Assembly: GCA_024362935.1 (NCBI GenBank)
Contig: JANCRA010000016.1
Span: 20,381,165-20,445,164, forward strand
Direction of reading: 5' to 3'
Source of the DNA: Setophaga petechia
Lineage: Eukaryota; Chordata; Aves; Passeriformes; Parulidae
Length of the DNA: 64,000 nt
Part shown: positions 24,896-37,554 of the stretch, one piece after another
Layout: every line of letters begins with the position of its first letter
Position numbering within the stretch: position 1 is the stretch's first letter
Program-made: the position numbers and the translations under genes
The notes under the pieces: model-generated
Databases searched by the model: none
Told to the model about the DNA's origin: nothing
The model's input: the letters and a program-made list of their open reading frames with translations, nothing else

Positions 24896-27109
24896 TGAAT
24901 CACTTTGTGATAAGATAGAGTTTTGGAGGGAATTCACCTTTCAATGGCACTTTCTTCTAAAAGTAAGAGTCATTTTGCTAGAATTTGGTGACCCCTGTCA
25001 AGAACAAATTTCACGAGTCACTGATTTACCTCTGATTTGGAGGTGTCATTAGTTGATAAATATTTATATATGTAGCAATAAGTCATTACCTATGTCATTA
25101 TTGCTGTGCACAGCTGAAATAGAGATGTTGGGGCCACTGGCCTCTCGATGTGACATTTCCTGATGATTTCTGCAATGGGGTAAATTCAGAAGTAGCAATG
25201 AGATTCTGGAGAAAGTGTCATTAAAAACTGATGTGAGTAGACTCTGGATTTGCTTGAATGTTCTTGATCTGTGTAATATGGCAGAGCCATGTTCTGTTGG
25301 AGGGTAATGGGAAAGGATTTAGAGCTGAAGCAGACTGAAGAACTTTTATTCCAATAAGGGTAGAACTAGCTAGAATAGTATGTAACCTTGTTCATAACAA
25401 CACACTTTGGTATATTTTTTTCCTTTACCTTCAGTAAACAAATGAAGAACAGCCCCAGTTGCTGTGAGGAACGTTGTACTGAGTGACAGCAGCTACACTC
25501 CAAACCGCAGGGCACTAGGATATCAGAGCCTGTGTCTGTTTCAGCAGCTTTGTTGCATCATACCCTGAATGCTCTAATGAGAGTTTAAAACTTCCAGCAG
25601 TTAATTGTGTCATACTTCGAGGTTAGATTACCCATGGTAGTAATGGAATCTTTTATGAGGGACTTGCAGGTGTGTCATGGGCCAGGAGCTGGTCATGTCA
25701 GCTTCACTGATGCTGTCTGCTGAAATGTCTGTATTAACTGAAAAATATTGAAGTATATTGTGAATAGGCACTTTATCAACTAAAACTGTCACAAGGTAGA
25801 AAGTTTCTTGGTTAAAAACGTATTTCTTTCACTGTCCAAATTTTGTCAGTGTATCCTACAGATGTATACAGTAATTAGTATCTAGAAAGGTGGTTTAAAT
25901 TCATGTCTTCTCAAAAGCTGTTGTCTTTGGAAATGACTTGAATTCTCAAGTCATTCCAGTCTCCCTCAAAAACCTCATAGGAGGAATGGAGAGAGGAGAG
26001 GGATAACAGCTTGCAAGCTTATTGTAACCACAGAAGCCATACAAATCTTGCAAGATTTGTCAAAATTCTCACTCAGTCCTTGTGGATGCAGGTCATTCTC
26101 AAGAGGATTTGTTTCATTCAATGCTTGCCAGAGACACTTGAAACAAGTGCTTTAATTATACTTCTTAAGGACACCTTCTTTTAGTCAGAGTAACACTCTG
26201 AAATGTAAGGAATATTTAAATATTAATCTTCTGAAAGACATCTTGCAGCTTTCCTAGCTTCAAAATTCTATGTTGAACTACCCTGTTTGTTTTCGCACAT
26301 CTCATTACCTATATTAAACTAACAGGAAAAAAGAGCATTTGTGAGGAGGGTGCAGTCATGTTAGTTTTTCATCATTCCCTTCAAGCGTGACTGAAATCAG
26401 TGAAATTAAAGCCATTCTTTGCTCAAGTAGATTTTTTTTTTCATTTTTGCAATTTGAACTGCCCAGATTACTCTGATTTACATGAATTTTTTTAGTATTG
26501 AAAATTATCTGCAGAGAAGCTATCAGAGTGCTTTCCAAACATCCTTATCTTACCATATTCCTTACTCTAGCTTGCTCAACTGCTAGTTAATACTGGCAAG
26601 ATGGAATTGCAGGTTAATAATTACAAATAAACATTCATGGACAACAGATGCTTCGTTTACCAATGGTTCTGCAGTTCTGCAATGTTTCTTTTCATTAACA
26701 AAACCTTTTTATTAACAAGAAAGACCTGAGCTGTAGGTGCTCTAATGGTTGAACGGTACATTAGAACAATTACACTGTCAATTAGTGTCTGTAAACTTTA
26801 TTGTGGGTGATAATGGGAATCGTGCAGTGTTTAACAAAGTGAAGCTGTAGTAATCATGCAAAAGCACAGATTGTGAGTCATGGATAATAGAACTGGCTTC
26901 ACTGGGCTAGTAGCACTCTTCACAGATGTGACTATTTTCCTTCGTCCCTCTAATAGAAAAAATGAGAGTAGAAGACGTCACATACCTCTTAAGAATATTA
27001 CCATCCTTTCTTTTTAAATTAGCCCGTTTTCTGCATTCCGAGGCGTGTCGGGGTAGTGTGCTGAGCACGTGTGTGGATGTGGGTCATTACTGCCGGCTGT
27101 ATTAACCGA
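24896..27109. other. BNIP2-GTF2A2 intergenic region
   Basis: About 2.2 kb of AT-rich DNA with no exon or recognised repeat that I can support. The two flanking genes are in the same orientation. Confidence 0.5.
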
Positions 27110-27231
27110 GCCGTAGCTGTGCCCTCTGCAGGCCTCGGCCGGAGCCGTGAGGGCGCCGCTGGGCCCGGCCCCGCCCCATTCCGCTTCCGGGCCGCGCCGG
27201 CCGGGCGGGGCCGCGCTTCCGGCCGTTCGCG
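27110..27231 (+). promoter_or_regulatory. GTF2A2: GTF2A2 promoter and untranslated exon 1
   Basis: This is the core of a CpG island (about 27,110-27,520) just upstream of the start-codon exon. Two ETS-type CTTCCGG sites (27184-27190 and 27216-27222) lie 32 bp apart, a common arrangement in housekeeping promoters without a TATA box. A donor match TTCGCG|GTGAGG at 27231/27232 would close a short untranslated first exon. The transcription start itself cannot be read from sequence. Confidence 0.7.
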
Positions 27232-27589
27232 GTGAGGGCCGATGGCGGCGCGGGGCCGGGGCCCCTTTCCCGGGGGCGGCGGCGAGGCCGGGACAGGGAC
27301 CGGGACCGGGTGGGGCTCGGCAGGGCCGCGTGGTGCCCGGCCCCCGCCCGGAGTGGCTCCGGCCGGGATGGCTCCCGGAGCCGGGCCGGGCTCTCGGCTG
27401 TGCGGCGCCGGGAGAGCGCCCGAGGGTCGGGCGGTGTTGCGGGGTGCTCTCTATTGTGCGTGCCCGGCGGGCTGGGCCGTGGGGCGTGCAGGGTTTTATT
27501 GTTACCTTTGTTTGTTTTCGATGAGAGCGAGGACAGCCCAGGCGCGCAGCCGTGGATGAGCAGGACGTGTCCAGCCCTCGCAGGGAACC

Positions 27590-27661
27590 ATGGCGTACCA
27601 GCTGTATAGGAACACAACACTGGGCAACAGCCTTCAGGAGAGTCTGGATGAGCTCATACAG
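27590..27661 (+). CDS. GTF2A2: GTF2A2 coding exon 1
   Basis: Codons 1-24. The exon begins at 27584 (acceptor CCCTCGCAG) and ends ATACAG|GTCGGG. Confidence 0.97.
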
Positions 27662-30600
27662 GTCGGGGCCTGGGATCTGGGCGAGTAGCTTAATAAAGCT
27701 ACTTTATCCAAACGGCTCTGTTGTTCCTGTGCCAGGGTACTTATGGCCAAGGTTTGGGAAACTTCCTGACTGAGATCGTAAGGGTTTGGTGCTACATTCA
27801 CGTGTGATGTTTTTTGCTTTGTATTCTAGGTAAAGGAAAGTGTTTTATGTAAGTGGCATAGTCTTACATAAATTAACAGCCAGATTAACTGGAACATTGG
27901 AGTTAATTTGCTGTTCCTCTAGTTTTATTTCCAGTAAATATTTATTATAAGAGATCTTTGTGTAATACAGGATTGAAATATAAAAATGGAAATAAATACA
28001 GGAACATAATTTTTTGTAGAGTGTTCTTCTAGAGATCTGCTTCATTGAAGTGAACTTTGTTTTGATGTTTTTAACTTTTACTACATGTTTGAGCTTACTT
28101 TGAAACAACTCAAAGCTTGTTTTCTTTTCAACTACTTCAGTCACAGCAAATCACACCTCAGTTGGCCCTTCAGGTGCTACTTCAGTTTGATAAAGCTATA
28201 AATTCAGCACTGGCACAGCGAGTCAGGAACAGAGTCAATTTCAGGGTAAGGAAATTATATCTTAAATTTTTACATGAGATACAACAACTAAGTGTTGATG
28301 CAGAATGGCATTTAAAGCTATGTGCTCTAAGCAAGAGCTTAAGAGGGTTCATTTTGGCTCTAACAATGACTGTTTTCGTGTGTATTCTGTATGCAGCTGT
28401 AAGGCTTGTTACTTTGTTCTGCCAGGGATCTTTTGAATGAATGCAGAAATCAGATGATGAAAACAGGGAAGAGGGAATTGCTTTTTGGTGGATAACGTTG
28501 CCATCCTCAGTGTCTTGCAGATGAGGAGGGAGACTTCTGGTTCTCACAGCTATCCCTAGCAAAAGTGAGATGAGGCCAGATTTTCAGCCACATGAGTAAT
28601 GTGAAGAGAGACTAGAAAGTTTTAGATCCACCCTTTTACTGGATCATTTGTAGCTATTTTCTGTAGGTATCGTAGAAAAATAAGTTGGGGGGTGTTCCCA
28701 GTCAGCCACCCTATTAACATTAGATAGCCAGCAAGTTGTTAAATATCAACGTGAATGTAATGTTAAGGAAAAAAAAACCACCAAACCCTGCTTCGTGTTA
28801 ACTTGTTGTGATACTGCTCTACAGTCTATGTAGAACACATTCACAATGTGGGTTCCTAAAAGACTAGATTTTTAAACAATATAGAGATGTTAAAAATGCA
28901 TAATTTCTCTCGCACACTTAAATTGCTTTGCATATGTAGCATGGTATAAAAAACAGTTTAGCATGTATTTAGTGGGTAAATTTAAAAAATATTACCTGGA
29001 GCTTAAGTTCTAAGTTCAAGAATGTCAATTTAAAATATGTAGAAGTGAAGGTCAGAAGTTTTCCATACTGACATCCTCAGTAATACATCAAATAGGAGGA
29101 ATACCCCTTTATGTCACATATGTCAGGTTTGTAGTGATTTTTTATTTAAGCTACCGCTATGTTTAAGCAGTTGCAGAATTCACATATTGTTGTGATCACT
29201 GCTGTGAATCTGATTTTTCTAATGGCCCAGTATTTTAAGAAGTGTTTCCTGCTACTGATCCTTCGTATACATTGAAAATATTGTAAAACTTCTTTGCCTA
29301 CCTGAGGAGCCTCCCCTTGGATATCCTGTAATGTCACACTGTGGTTTTGAGAATTTCAGCCACTGGAGGGCCTTTAAACTCCAGTTTTCCTCAGAATTGC
29401 TTGCTTGCCGGTTTGTATGCATTCAGGCCCACTGTTGGCTTTGTAGCAATCTGTTCTAGAAGGGACAGGGTTCAGTAGATACTCATAATATTTTCTGTTG
29501 CTTTTGAGATGTGTCCTATAGCAAATGTCTCTTGTCTTTTTCTAGGGGTCCCTGAACACATACAGGTTCTGTGACAATGTATGGACATTTGTACTGAATG
29601 ACGTGGAATTTAGGGAGGTCACCGAACTTGTGAAAGTGGATAAAGTGAAAATTGTAGCATGTGATGGAAAAAGTAAGTATGAAATATGATATAAATAGGT
29701 TGAGATACGAGTCTTGATTGTTTTTAGAGAGCTTTGACCGAGTGTCTTACTAAAGCCAGGTTGGCTGTATGACTTAGACGGAAGTAGGGCTCTGTATTCC
29801 CTTTTACAACATCTGATGAGAGGTGAAACAAAAGCCAGCTAAATGCTTCTCTGACTCATAGGCACTGGGGTAGAGCCGTGTTAGGGACTGCTCTGCACCT
29901 GTGGCTGGGAAGTACATAATACTAGAGCAATTAGAAAGTCAGAAGTAATCTTTATTTTCTGTCTGGTGAGTTTTCTAGTACTAACCTAGTTGTTGGGATA
30001 GCACCATGTTTTACTGAATCTGAAGAGTACTTCAACTGTCTGAGCAAGGAATTGTCTGAGAAAAGTGTCTAAGCAGTCATTCTCTGGAGACACAATCTGA
30101 TGGAAAGCTTTTGCGTGCATTTGCAAGTCATAAGACTTATTTGTTGCCTAACAGACCCTCTGTTTGTACACCGCTTGTGGGAGTTTGCAATCCATATCTG
30201 CTTGACTGGATTACTTTTGTCCATGTCCCTTGAGATTCTTTACTGGAAAAAATAATTCAGTGACTTTTGTGGCAGGCTGCTTTATAACTTTTAAAACCAT
30301 CAGTGTGGCAGAGTATTGCTAAAGCTGTGTCAAATGGTGCTGCTTGTTTCATCCTCAGAGAGTGACGCTAAAATCAAGAACTGAGCATGGAAAAGCCTTT
30401 ATTTAAATGCACCATAGACCTCTGAAACAGGTTCTTCATGGCTTCCTGACCCTGGCATGCTTACAATAGTCCCTTCAAGTTGTAGTTCTAAAGATTTGAC
30501 AGAATTTATTGTTTTCTCAGCTTCTGGTATTAGCCAAGCATATAATGTTACTGCTTGGTTTTTGTGTGCTTATTATAGCTAGTGGAGGAAACCTTACGTT

Positions 30601-31349
30601 CCAAGTATTAATCACTTTCATTCCTGATAAATTGTGCAGATAAGATTTAAACAACTGGCTGACTTGAAGTTGCTATTAATATTACAACCTTTTTTTTTTT
30701 CCCACGAGAAGCTGACTTGTTGAAGGAACAGTACTAAACACTGGCTTGTTGTTCTCCATATTTGAGTTACATACTTTTTCCACAACTCCAAAAACAAGAA
30801 AGTAGTAATGGTAGTGTATCAAAAACTGCACTGGCATTAATTGGTGATTCTGATAAAAGGTCAGAACAGAGAATTGGTTTGAGTTGCTTTATGAAGATCA
30901 TGCTCATTCTTGTACCTCTTTCGAAATACATGATAAGCTACAGCCCACACTCCACTAGAGCTTATGGTGCTGGATTTGAAGAAACATTTTTCCTTAGTAG
31001 ATGATAGCCAGATGTGTTTGTGGGTGACTGCAGTAAAGGGTTTGTGTATTGTTACATGTTAGAGCAGAGCTTTTAGTATTTTTAATATTAATACATCTCT
31101 GGAATTTTTTGCTGGCTCGTCTTAGTGTTGCTAAGTGAGGTGAAACAGCACAAGCAGTTCATGCATGGCATTGAGAGCAGTAGAGACAACAGGGTAGGTA
31201 CAGAACATGTTCTAAAATGCTTGGGGAACGTTTTAGAACTTGGAGAAGATACTAGAGAATGTTCTTGGTTCTCTGTTTTCAGTGGGGGTGTGTATTTGTC
31301 TCACCTTCTCTTTTCTTTCCTAGACACTGGTTCCAATACTGCAGAATGA
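27590..31349 (+). CDS. GTF2A2: GTF2A2, TFIIA gamma subunit (spliced CDS)
   Basis: Coding exons 27590-27661, 28141-28245, 29546-29672 and 31324-31349 sum to 330 nt and give 109 aa, the same length as human TFIIA-gamma. The protein starts [20 protein letters not shown] and ends DGKNTGSNTAE. The N-terminal part forms half of the four-helix bundle with TFIIA-alpha; the C-terminal part (from about residue 60) contributes to the beta-barrel that contacts TBP and DNA. TFIIA stabilises TBP on promoters in the RNA polymerase II preinitiation complex in the nucleus. The ATG lies in a good Kozak context (GGAACCATGG), 6 nt into its exon. All junctions are GT-AG and in phase. Sequence is nearly invariant across vertebrates, so the gene is intact and under strong constraint. 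Confidence 0.98.
28141..28245 (+). CDS. GTF2A2: GTF2A2 coding exon 2
   Basis: Codons 25-59, from [20 protein letters not shown] to RVNFR, the second helix of the bundle. Acceptor AACTACTTCAG, donor TCAGG|GTAAGG. Confidence 0.98.
29546..29672 (+). CDS. GTF2A2: GTF2A2 coding exon 3
   Basis: Encodes [20 protein letters not shown] and the following [14 protein letters not shown], the beta-barrel portion. Acceptor CTTTTTCTAG, donor AAAAA|GTAAGT. Confidence 0.98.
31324..31349 (+). CDS. GTF2A2: GTF2A2 last coding exon
   Basis: Only 26 coding nt: completes the Asn codon and adds TGSNTAE and the TGA stop. Acceptor CTTTCCTAG. It corresponds to the short acidic C-terminal tail. Confidence 0.95.
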
Positions 31350-31608
31350 ATAGACCTGTGGTTTGTCTGCAATATTTTCTGTTAATATGCAGCACTTTCT
31401 GGAGAGAAGCATGGAAAGGGACTGATCATACTCAATTCCTGTGATGCAGATGTGAGTTAATCCATACTCGAAAACATCACAGAATGACAGCGGAAGAAAT
31501 ACCTGTAGCATTTCTTCATTTCACCTTATAGGGCATGAATATAATGTTACCTTTTTTTTAATTACAAGAGATACTGTTGTCTTTTCTTTTGTTCAAAATA
31601 ATTTCTGT

Positions 31609-31614
31609 AATAAA
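31609..31614 (+). terminator. GTF2A2: GTF2A2 poly(A) signal
   Basis: AATAAA about 260 nt after the stop codon, in a T-rich setting. This gives a short 3' UTR of about 280 nt. Confidence 0.7.
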
Positions 31615-31639
31615 CTTTTATTTAAAAACTTTTGAAAGA

Positions 31640-34600
31640 GTGATCATTGGAAAACTTTGGTTAAAAATAGCATTAACATACCATATTCCCCAACATTTTC
31701 TAAGTGTGTTTAAGGAAATCTTGCAAATTTAAAAGTCTTTCAGTTGCAGGGTAACTGTGGTTACACTGCTAGGTATTGCAAGAAATGTCTGTTACAGAAT
31801 GATGGAGGAGGACATTAGCAAAAACTTAGCAGCTCCTGCTGGGCAGCATGTTTGTGTGTTTGTGACTGCAGCTTTCTGTCTATAAATAGTTCTGCTACAT
31901 GCCCTTGGCTGCGCACTGCAGATTGGTAAGTAACCATTTCTGAAACTAAAAGAGCAGACAAGTTGCTCTTATTTTGATTGCACAATAACTATCTGTTTTT
32001 AACTTAAAGGATGCAAATGTGTATCTGTCTTCTCTTGTTCTACGTCAGAGTCAATCCCCTAGGTTTAAACTTTTTCTGTTCTCTAATAATCATGTGGTAA
32101 CCGAATTTCAACCCATCCAAGTATAAAAATTTGTTCTTCTGACCTCCAACTGCTTGTAATCTCTTCCTGTCTCTAGATAGACTTCTCCATTTTGAGTTCT
32201 CTATAGCCTTTTGACTTTCCTAATGCAAATAATTTTATCTTTTTTTTGGTTCCATTTAAGTGTGCATTAGAGTCAGAATGGCCAGGGTTGGAAGGGACCT
32301 TAAGGATGATCTCGTTCCAGTCCCCTGCCATGGGCAGGGACGTTTTCTGCTATCTCCGGTTGCTCCAAGCCCTGTCCAATTTGGCCTTGAGCAATTCCAG
32401 GAATGGGACAGCCACAGCTTCTCTGGGCAACCTCTTCTACTGTCTCATCACCCTCACAAGGAAGAATTTCTTCCTGTTATCTAAACCTACCTTCTCCCAG
32501 TTTGAAGGCATTCCCCCTTGTCCTGTTGCTCCAGACATTAACCATTTTTCTGGGATGGTGTTTGTCCAGGTGCTGGATTTACTCCTTCTGTGGAGGTTGT
32601 TTCAGTTCATGAGAAGGAACAAGGAGCAAAGGGAAGTTAAGGTAGTCTGGTTCTTTCTACCTTTTGTTGCATTTTTCCATAACTGTCTTGCCGCTTGCAA
32701 TTTTTTTGTGTTTGAATTTCAGATAATCCTGCAAAGTTCATGCGATTAATGTACTTTGTGGTCTTGCAAGATTGAATTTACAACTAAAAGTATCAACTGC
32801 ACTTGTGTTGTACTAAACTTGTAATATCCAGTGGAAGAGACATAATTTCACTTGCTAGAGCATCAGCACACTTGCTGCTGCCTATTTGGTTGTTCTTTGC
32901 CTGTAGTGTTCTGTTTATTTATTTATTTCTTGATGTTATTTAGAAAGATCACAATTGCTTCCACATCTCTGCAGCAGAGAGAAAGTGAGATATATCTTTG
33001 CACCTTGACATTGAACTGGAATAGATGTTTCTATTTAGAAAGTAGATTAACTTAAAGAAATTGAAGGGAAGAGTAAATACCAGTGCTGAACTGGCTATGG
33101 ATGACTGCCTGTTTAAACATGGTTTCCAGGAAAAAGGATTTTGTCAATCCCATAGGTGTGCAAACCAGGATGTTATCTGATGTAAGCTGTTTGCTCAGTC
33201 AAGGATGTCAATACCTGACTTCAAATGTTATCAGAGAGGCACAAATTTAAAGTGCAGAGGAGGAAGAATTTATGATGAATTTCTAGAAGACAAGTTTAAT
33301 CAGGATCATTATGTGCCTCTGCACGATGACTAGGCACAGTGAGTTAGAGGAGAGTGTTACAGATCCTTGTGTTTAAGGATGTTGGCAGCTTAGGGGGTAG
33401 GATTTCAGTCAAAGTCCTACTGACCTGGGTTTGCTTTTCTGTAATCTGTTTCAGAAATTTTGGGGTGGGGAGGAAAGCAGGAGAATGCTACTTTAGTAAG
33501 AGTGTACTGGGAGATGTGAACTTTGTCTTTGCTGTAACCTAGAGTGTTTTTTGTTAGGATTAGCCATTGTGGACTAGGAGATAGTCATTTACAGATATAT
33601 TAACATTTTGGTTTGCATCTTGTGCTAGGGGAACCTGCATTGTTCAAGGAAGTGGAATATTGTTCACAGAGGCTAGTTAACATTTAATGGTCACTGCTGT
33701 TGCAGTCAGAAGAAAAAGAACACCCTAACCCTGCTCCCTGAATCAGTTTTACTCTTCACTGCAGATACCTTTATTGTGTTCATATTGTTCATGTCTACTT
33801 TTTGTTTCTTTAGAATTTATTACCTGTTTTCCTCCAAATTTATTTTCATTGACCCATCTCTTTATTATAGGGCATCTCAGAGGTGATCATATAAACTATC
33901 AAATGTGAAGCAAGAAGGAAATAAACCCTCCTAACTAAAGCTAGGAAGAGCTGTTACGGACCTGTTGTGTAAGTACGTAATTAGCCACATTGTTCTTGTA
34001 AAAATACAGTAAAAGGCAATTGGAAATAAAACATAAAGATAGGTTTAAACCAGAAAAATAAATCTATTATTAAATCTCTGAACTATAGTTTCATCTGCTT
34101 CCCGTGCACTTCTTGAAAGGTAAATTTGCAGCATATTACCTCCTTAAACAACTGGTGTCTTATCTAGAGTTCAAGTTTTTAGTTAAACAATTGTAGACAG
34201 AAGTGTCAGAAGTAGATTTTTTACTACACAAAGCTAATATTTCTGATATGGCGTCCAGTTGGACAGCCCATGGTTTTACTGATTAATTTCATTTGGGGTT
34301 TAACCTATTTTTGGAGGTGGTCCTATAATCTGATATGATTCTGTTACTTTGGGCTGGTCCTACTCTATTCCAAATTCATTCTTTTTTCAGTTCTACAACT
34401 AACTGGCAAGTTACAGGATTTCTCTGTGCTCTGTTGCCAACTTTCTAAGATGCCAGCAATCTGATTTCTAACACCCTTTGACATCTCTGGAAGGCACAGT
34501 TCTGTATTAGAGTCGAGTGGTGGTTTTTCCTGCCACTTCTAATGGCAGAGACATATCACTGTTTTGATGTCTGACTGCACTCATAAATATGACATTCCTA

Positions 34601-36041
34601 ATGTCTTTGAAAGAGGATATGCTGAGAACATGCCTTTGTAAGAATCCTTTTGTCTTAGTTCACCTTAAGCATTTGGGAGTAGGCTCATTCTTTTAGAAGA
34701 AATTAGGTGACTACTAAAAGAAGTGATTTGAAAATAAATTTGCACAAGATAGCTTTTGTTTATGCAACCAAATCATCTGAGGGGAATTCTGGATAGTAAC
34801 GCCATTAGAAACAGGAAATTTCCTTTGGATCAAGCGAATTGGATGTTGAGGTTTACAAGTTGTTTGCCTCTGCAGGTAATAATGCCAAAACTGTCATTTT
34901 CATCCAAAGCAGTGATCTCTGAACAGGAGGGCTGCCTAGGCTGTGTTAGATAACTGCTGTCCCTCCTACTGAGTCACCAAGCTGGCTTTATGGTATACTG
35001 ACTTCTCTTGATGTCTTCACGTTCTATGAGCAAACTCTTTCAAATCTGGATAAATGCTTAGATTCTTGTCTAACTAGGAAGGGCAAAGATTGCAGTGAGT
35101 AGCATTAAAAGAAAAAAATACTTTGACTTTGCTAAAAGGCTTATCGTGGAACAGATTTAAAGTGGCACTTTGCGCCCTCAGTGTAAGTTCTTGTCTCTGT
35201 CTCTTCGTTTGTAACATTTTTGTGTCTGGCAACAAATGAAACACTTATTGTCGTGTGTACCAGCAATACTTCTTGTTTCTGAGAGAAGGAACAGCTGAAG
35301 AACTTAAACATATTTACAAAGTAAAGGAGATAAAAATTCCTGTTGACAAGTCTGTAAGTAACTTGTAAGTATGTCTCTTTCTCTACAGGTATATTTGCAA
35401 AATACTGGAGAATGCCCTCATTCAATAATCTTTCACTATTCCAAGTTGGGATTCCTTCCAGCCCCCCAAACACCTTTGTTCTTTAAGAAATAAATCATTT
35501 AGTTTTAACCAACATCCATTTCATGGATGGATTTGGGTTTGATGCAATTTCTTAAAATTGGTAAGTATGGGGATTTTTTTATCTCCAGGAATATGCACAT
35601 TTTCCCACCCATTTTCTAAGGGAAAAAGACAACACTTTGCCACAGCTAGAAGCATGGTGACCCTTCTCTGCCTGTTACAGTCCAGAAACCTGAACGTATC
35701 GCAGCCCCCTTAGCACTAAGTGAATCCCTTAGCACTAGTTTGCCATTTTGAACTAACATGTATTAATTTAAAGTAAGCAAAAGAGTTCTAAGAAGCAAAA
35801 TCAGGTTAGGCAGCAGTGGTTTGATGCGGTCTTCTATGGTGGGAGACTTGAGTTCTTACCCTAAGTCACCAGAGAAGTTTTGTTTGTTCTGAAAGAATGT
35901 ACTAGACATGGAAATAATTTCTATTTAATGTTGAATTTGCTGCTGAAACCATTTCAAAAACTTGTATGTTACCGTCAGGTTAGCATAAAGCTTTAATCTC
36001 TTTAGCAAGAATGCCTTCTTACTTGAGTTGGAAACAGCTCC
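31640..36041. other. GTF2A2 downstream intergenic region
   Basis: AT-rich noncoding DNA. It contains one CR1 fragment (32265-32540), described separately; otherwise I see no exon, promoter or recognised repeat. Confidence 0.5.
32265..32540 (-). mobile_element. CR1 LINE 3' fragment, antisense
   Basis: GGTTGGAAGGGACCTTAAGG, CCAGTCCCCTGCCATGGGCA and AAGGAAGAATTTCTTCCTGT are typical of the 3' portion of avian CR1 read on its reverse strand. The element's 3' end is therefore at the left. It is 5'-truncated at the right near 32,540 and moderately diverged. The open frame across it is incidental. Confidence 0.9.
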
Positions 36042-36047
36042 CCCCTG

Positions 36048-36691
36048 TGTCGGGATCATTTGTTTGTCAGAGTGACCCCGAGAAAAGTTCCAAAGTCTCT
36101 TTTCCCAGCCCGGCGCTTAAAAAGGGAGTCAGGACTCTTCATCTCTCGGTCTCAAGGTCGTTTATTAGTTCTTATCTATAAAATTTTCTTTCTGCCCAGC
36201 AGAGATCTGCTCAGCAGGGCAGCCACAGGCACTCTGCCTGCCCCCAGGGCGGTGTTGTGTCTTTATACTAAAAATTACGTGTACAATATTTACAATTACT
36301 CCCCAATACCCATCACCTATGCTAGACAGTGAGCTTCTACTCTAAACCAATAAGTAAGTGCCAACATCACTACAGAAGATGGAGGCCAAGAAGAAGAAAG
36401 AAGAAGCACGAGGCACGCCCCGATTCCTCCATCTTGTCTCCATAACCACCCTGTACAGGGATATAACCCCCCTGTACAGTAATCCTAAAATACATAATTC
36501 ACCCTGTGATAATTTCACTAATATTCTACCTAAACTCTTGTGGCTTGCTATCTTCATAGAAGGTTGGTATTTGCTCCACGGGCCATAATCAAACCCACAG
36601 GGGCATTTTGGGCTCTGTGCCAGGGTCTCTGAGCCCCCCAGCAAGGGTCTTGGCTGCTCAGGACAGCCAAAGGGATGTTCTGAACCCGACA
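36048..36691 (-). mobile_element. Solo LTR, class II (ERVK-like), copy B
   Basis: A 644-bp unit whose ends are perfect inverted repeats TGTCGGG and CCCGACA. It is flanked by a perfect 6-bp target duplication CCCCTG (36042-36047 and 36692-36697). It is the reverse-strand sister of the LTR at 696-1338 and very similar along its whole length by eye, including the duplicated CTGTACAGGG motif. In its own orientation it has TATA and AATAAA signals, pointing leftward, antisense to GTF2A2. No internal sequence remains. Confidence 0.95.
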
Positions 36692-36697
36692 CCCCTG

Positions 36698-37548
36698 GAT
36701 CCGTAATTCTGTTCATTTGCTCTTCTTTCTTAAACAAATGCCCGATGGTACATTGGGTTTTTATGTTTGAGACCTTTTCTTCCCAGTACCTGCTGTTGTT
36801 GTCTGTGAAATCACCATGGCATTTTAAAAATCACTATTTTACAACCAAGTTCACTTTAAAATATTTAAGAAAATTGCAATGACACCTTTTCCAATCAGTT
36901 ACTTCATCTTCTCATCCTATTTAAATCAATGTTTCAAAGATCCGTGTGACTCCAGTCATAACTTCATCTAAATGTAGCCTGGTGTTGTGGGATTGCTTCA
37001 GATGTTCTTTGTATAATGCTAATTCTCCACTGTAGAACTTCAATTTGTAAATGTGTTTACTTACGAGAAAGCTACTTGAATCGATTAAAAAAAAAAAAAA
37101 AAGACAAGGGCATTAATCTCTTAGCATTACAGGTAGTGAAAAGCTGTTGGATCCGTGGAAAGTGGCAAGCTTTAATATGAGAAGGTGAGAAAAACAGAAG
37201 TTTGCAAATCTTCCTTTCAGCTACTATAAACTTAAAAAAACCAGTGTATTAAGTGATTGGTTTGTTCATTGTCCATTACTGGATGTGGTAATTACCGTAT
37301 TGAAATATCACCAAAATATCTTTTTTGGGGGGAGGGGGGTTGGGGGGGGCTGGCAAGAGAGAGGTGGATTTTAGAAAATGTAGGTTTGCATACCATTGTG
37401 TGCATCCCTCTGCCTGTGTTTCAGACAGAGAAGTGGATGCACAAAGGGTTAACTGGTTTAATGCTGCCTGGTTTTTTGCCAGGAGCACAAACCATTCTCT
37501 TCAGAGGACACAGAACACCGAAGCGCTATGGATTTTACTATCTTGGAT
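36698..37548. other. GTF2A2-GCNT3 convergent intergenic region
   Basis: Noncoding. It contains a pure A run near 37,087-37,102 and a G-rich tract (37327-37349), listed separately. No exon was recognised. Confidence 0.5.
37327..37349 (+). repeat. G-rich tract with G-quadruplex and MAZ-type potential
   Basis: The + strand reads six G, A, six G, TT, eight G. This satisfies a G-quadruplex pattern and contains the G5AG5 core known as a MAZ pause element between closely spaced genes. It lies about 200 bp beyond the predicted poly(A) signal of GCNT3, between two convergent genes. Function is inferred only. Confidence 0.6.
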
Positions 37549-37554
37549 TTTATT
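37549..37554 (-). terminator. GCNT3: Candidate GCNT3 poly(A) signal
   Basis: TTTATT on the + strand is AATAAA on the GCNT3 strand, about 600 nt past the stop codon. The intervening DNA (37,555-38,149) is the probable 3' UTR; it is GC-rich near the stop codon, and its open frames are compositional. Confidence 0.45.

Noticed and set aside
27102..27620. 172-codon open frame on the - strand over the GTF2A2 CpG island
   Set aside because: Compositional; overlaps the promoter and start-codon exon of GTF2A2 with no similarity of its own.
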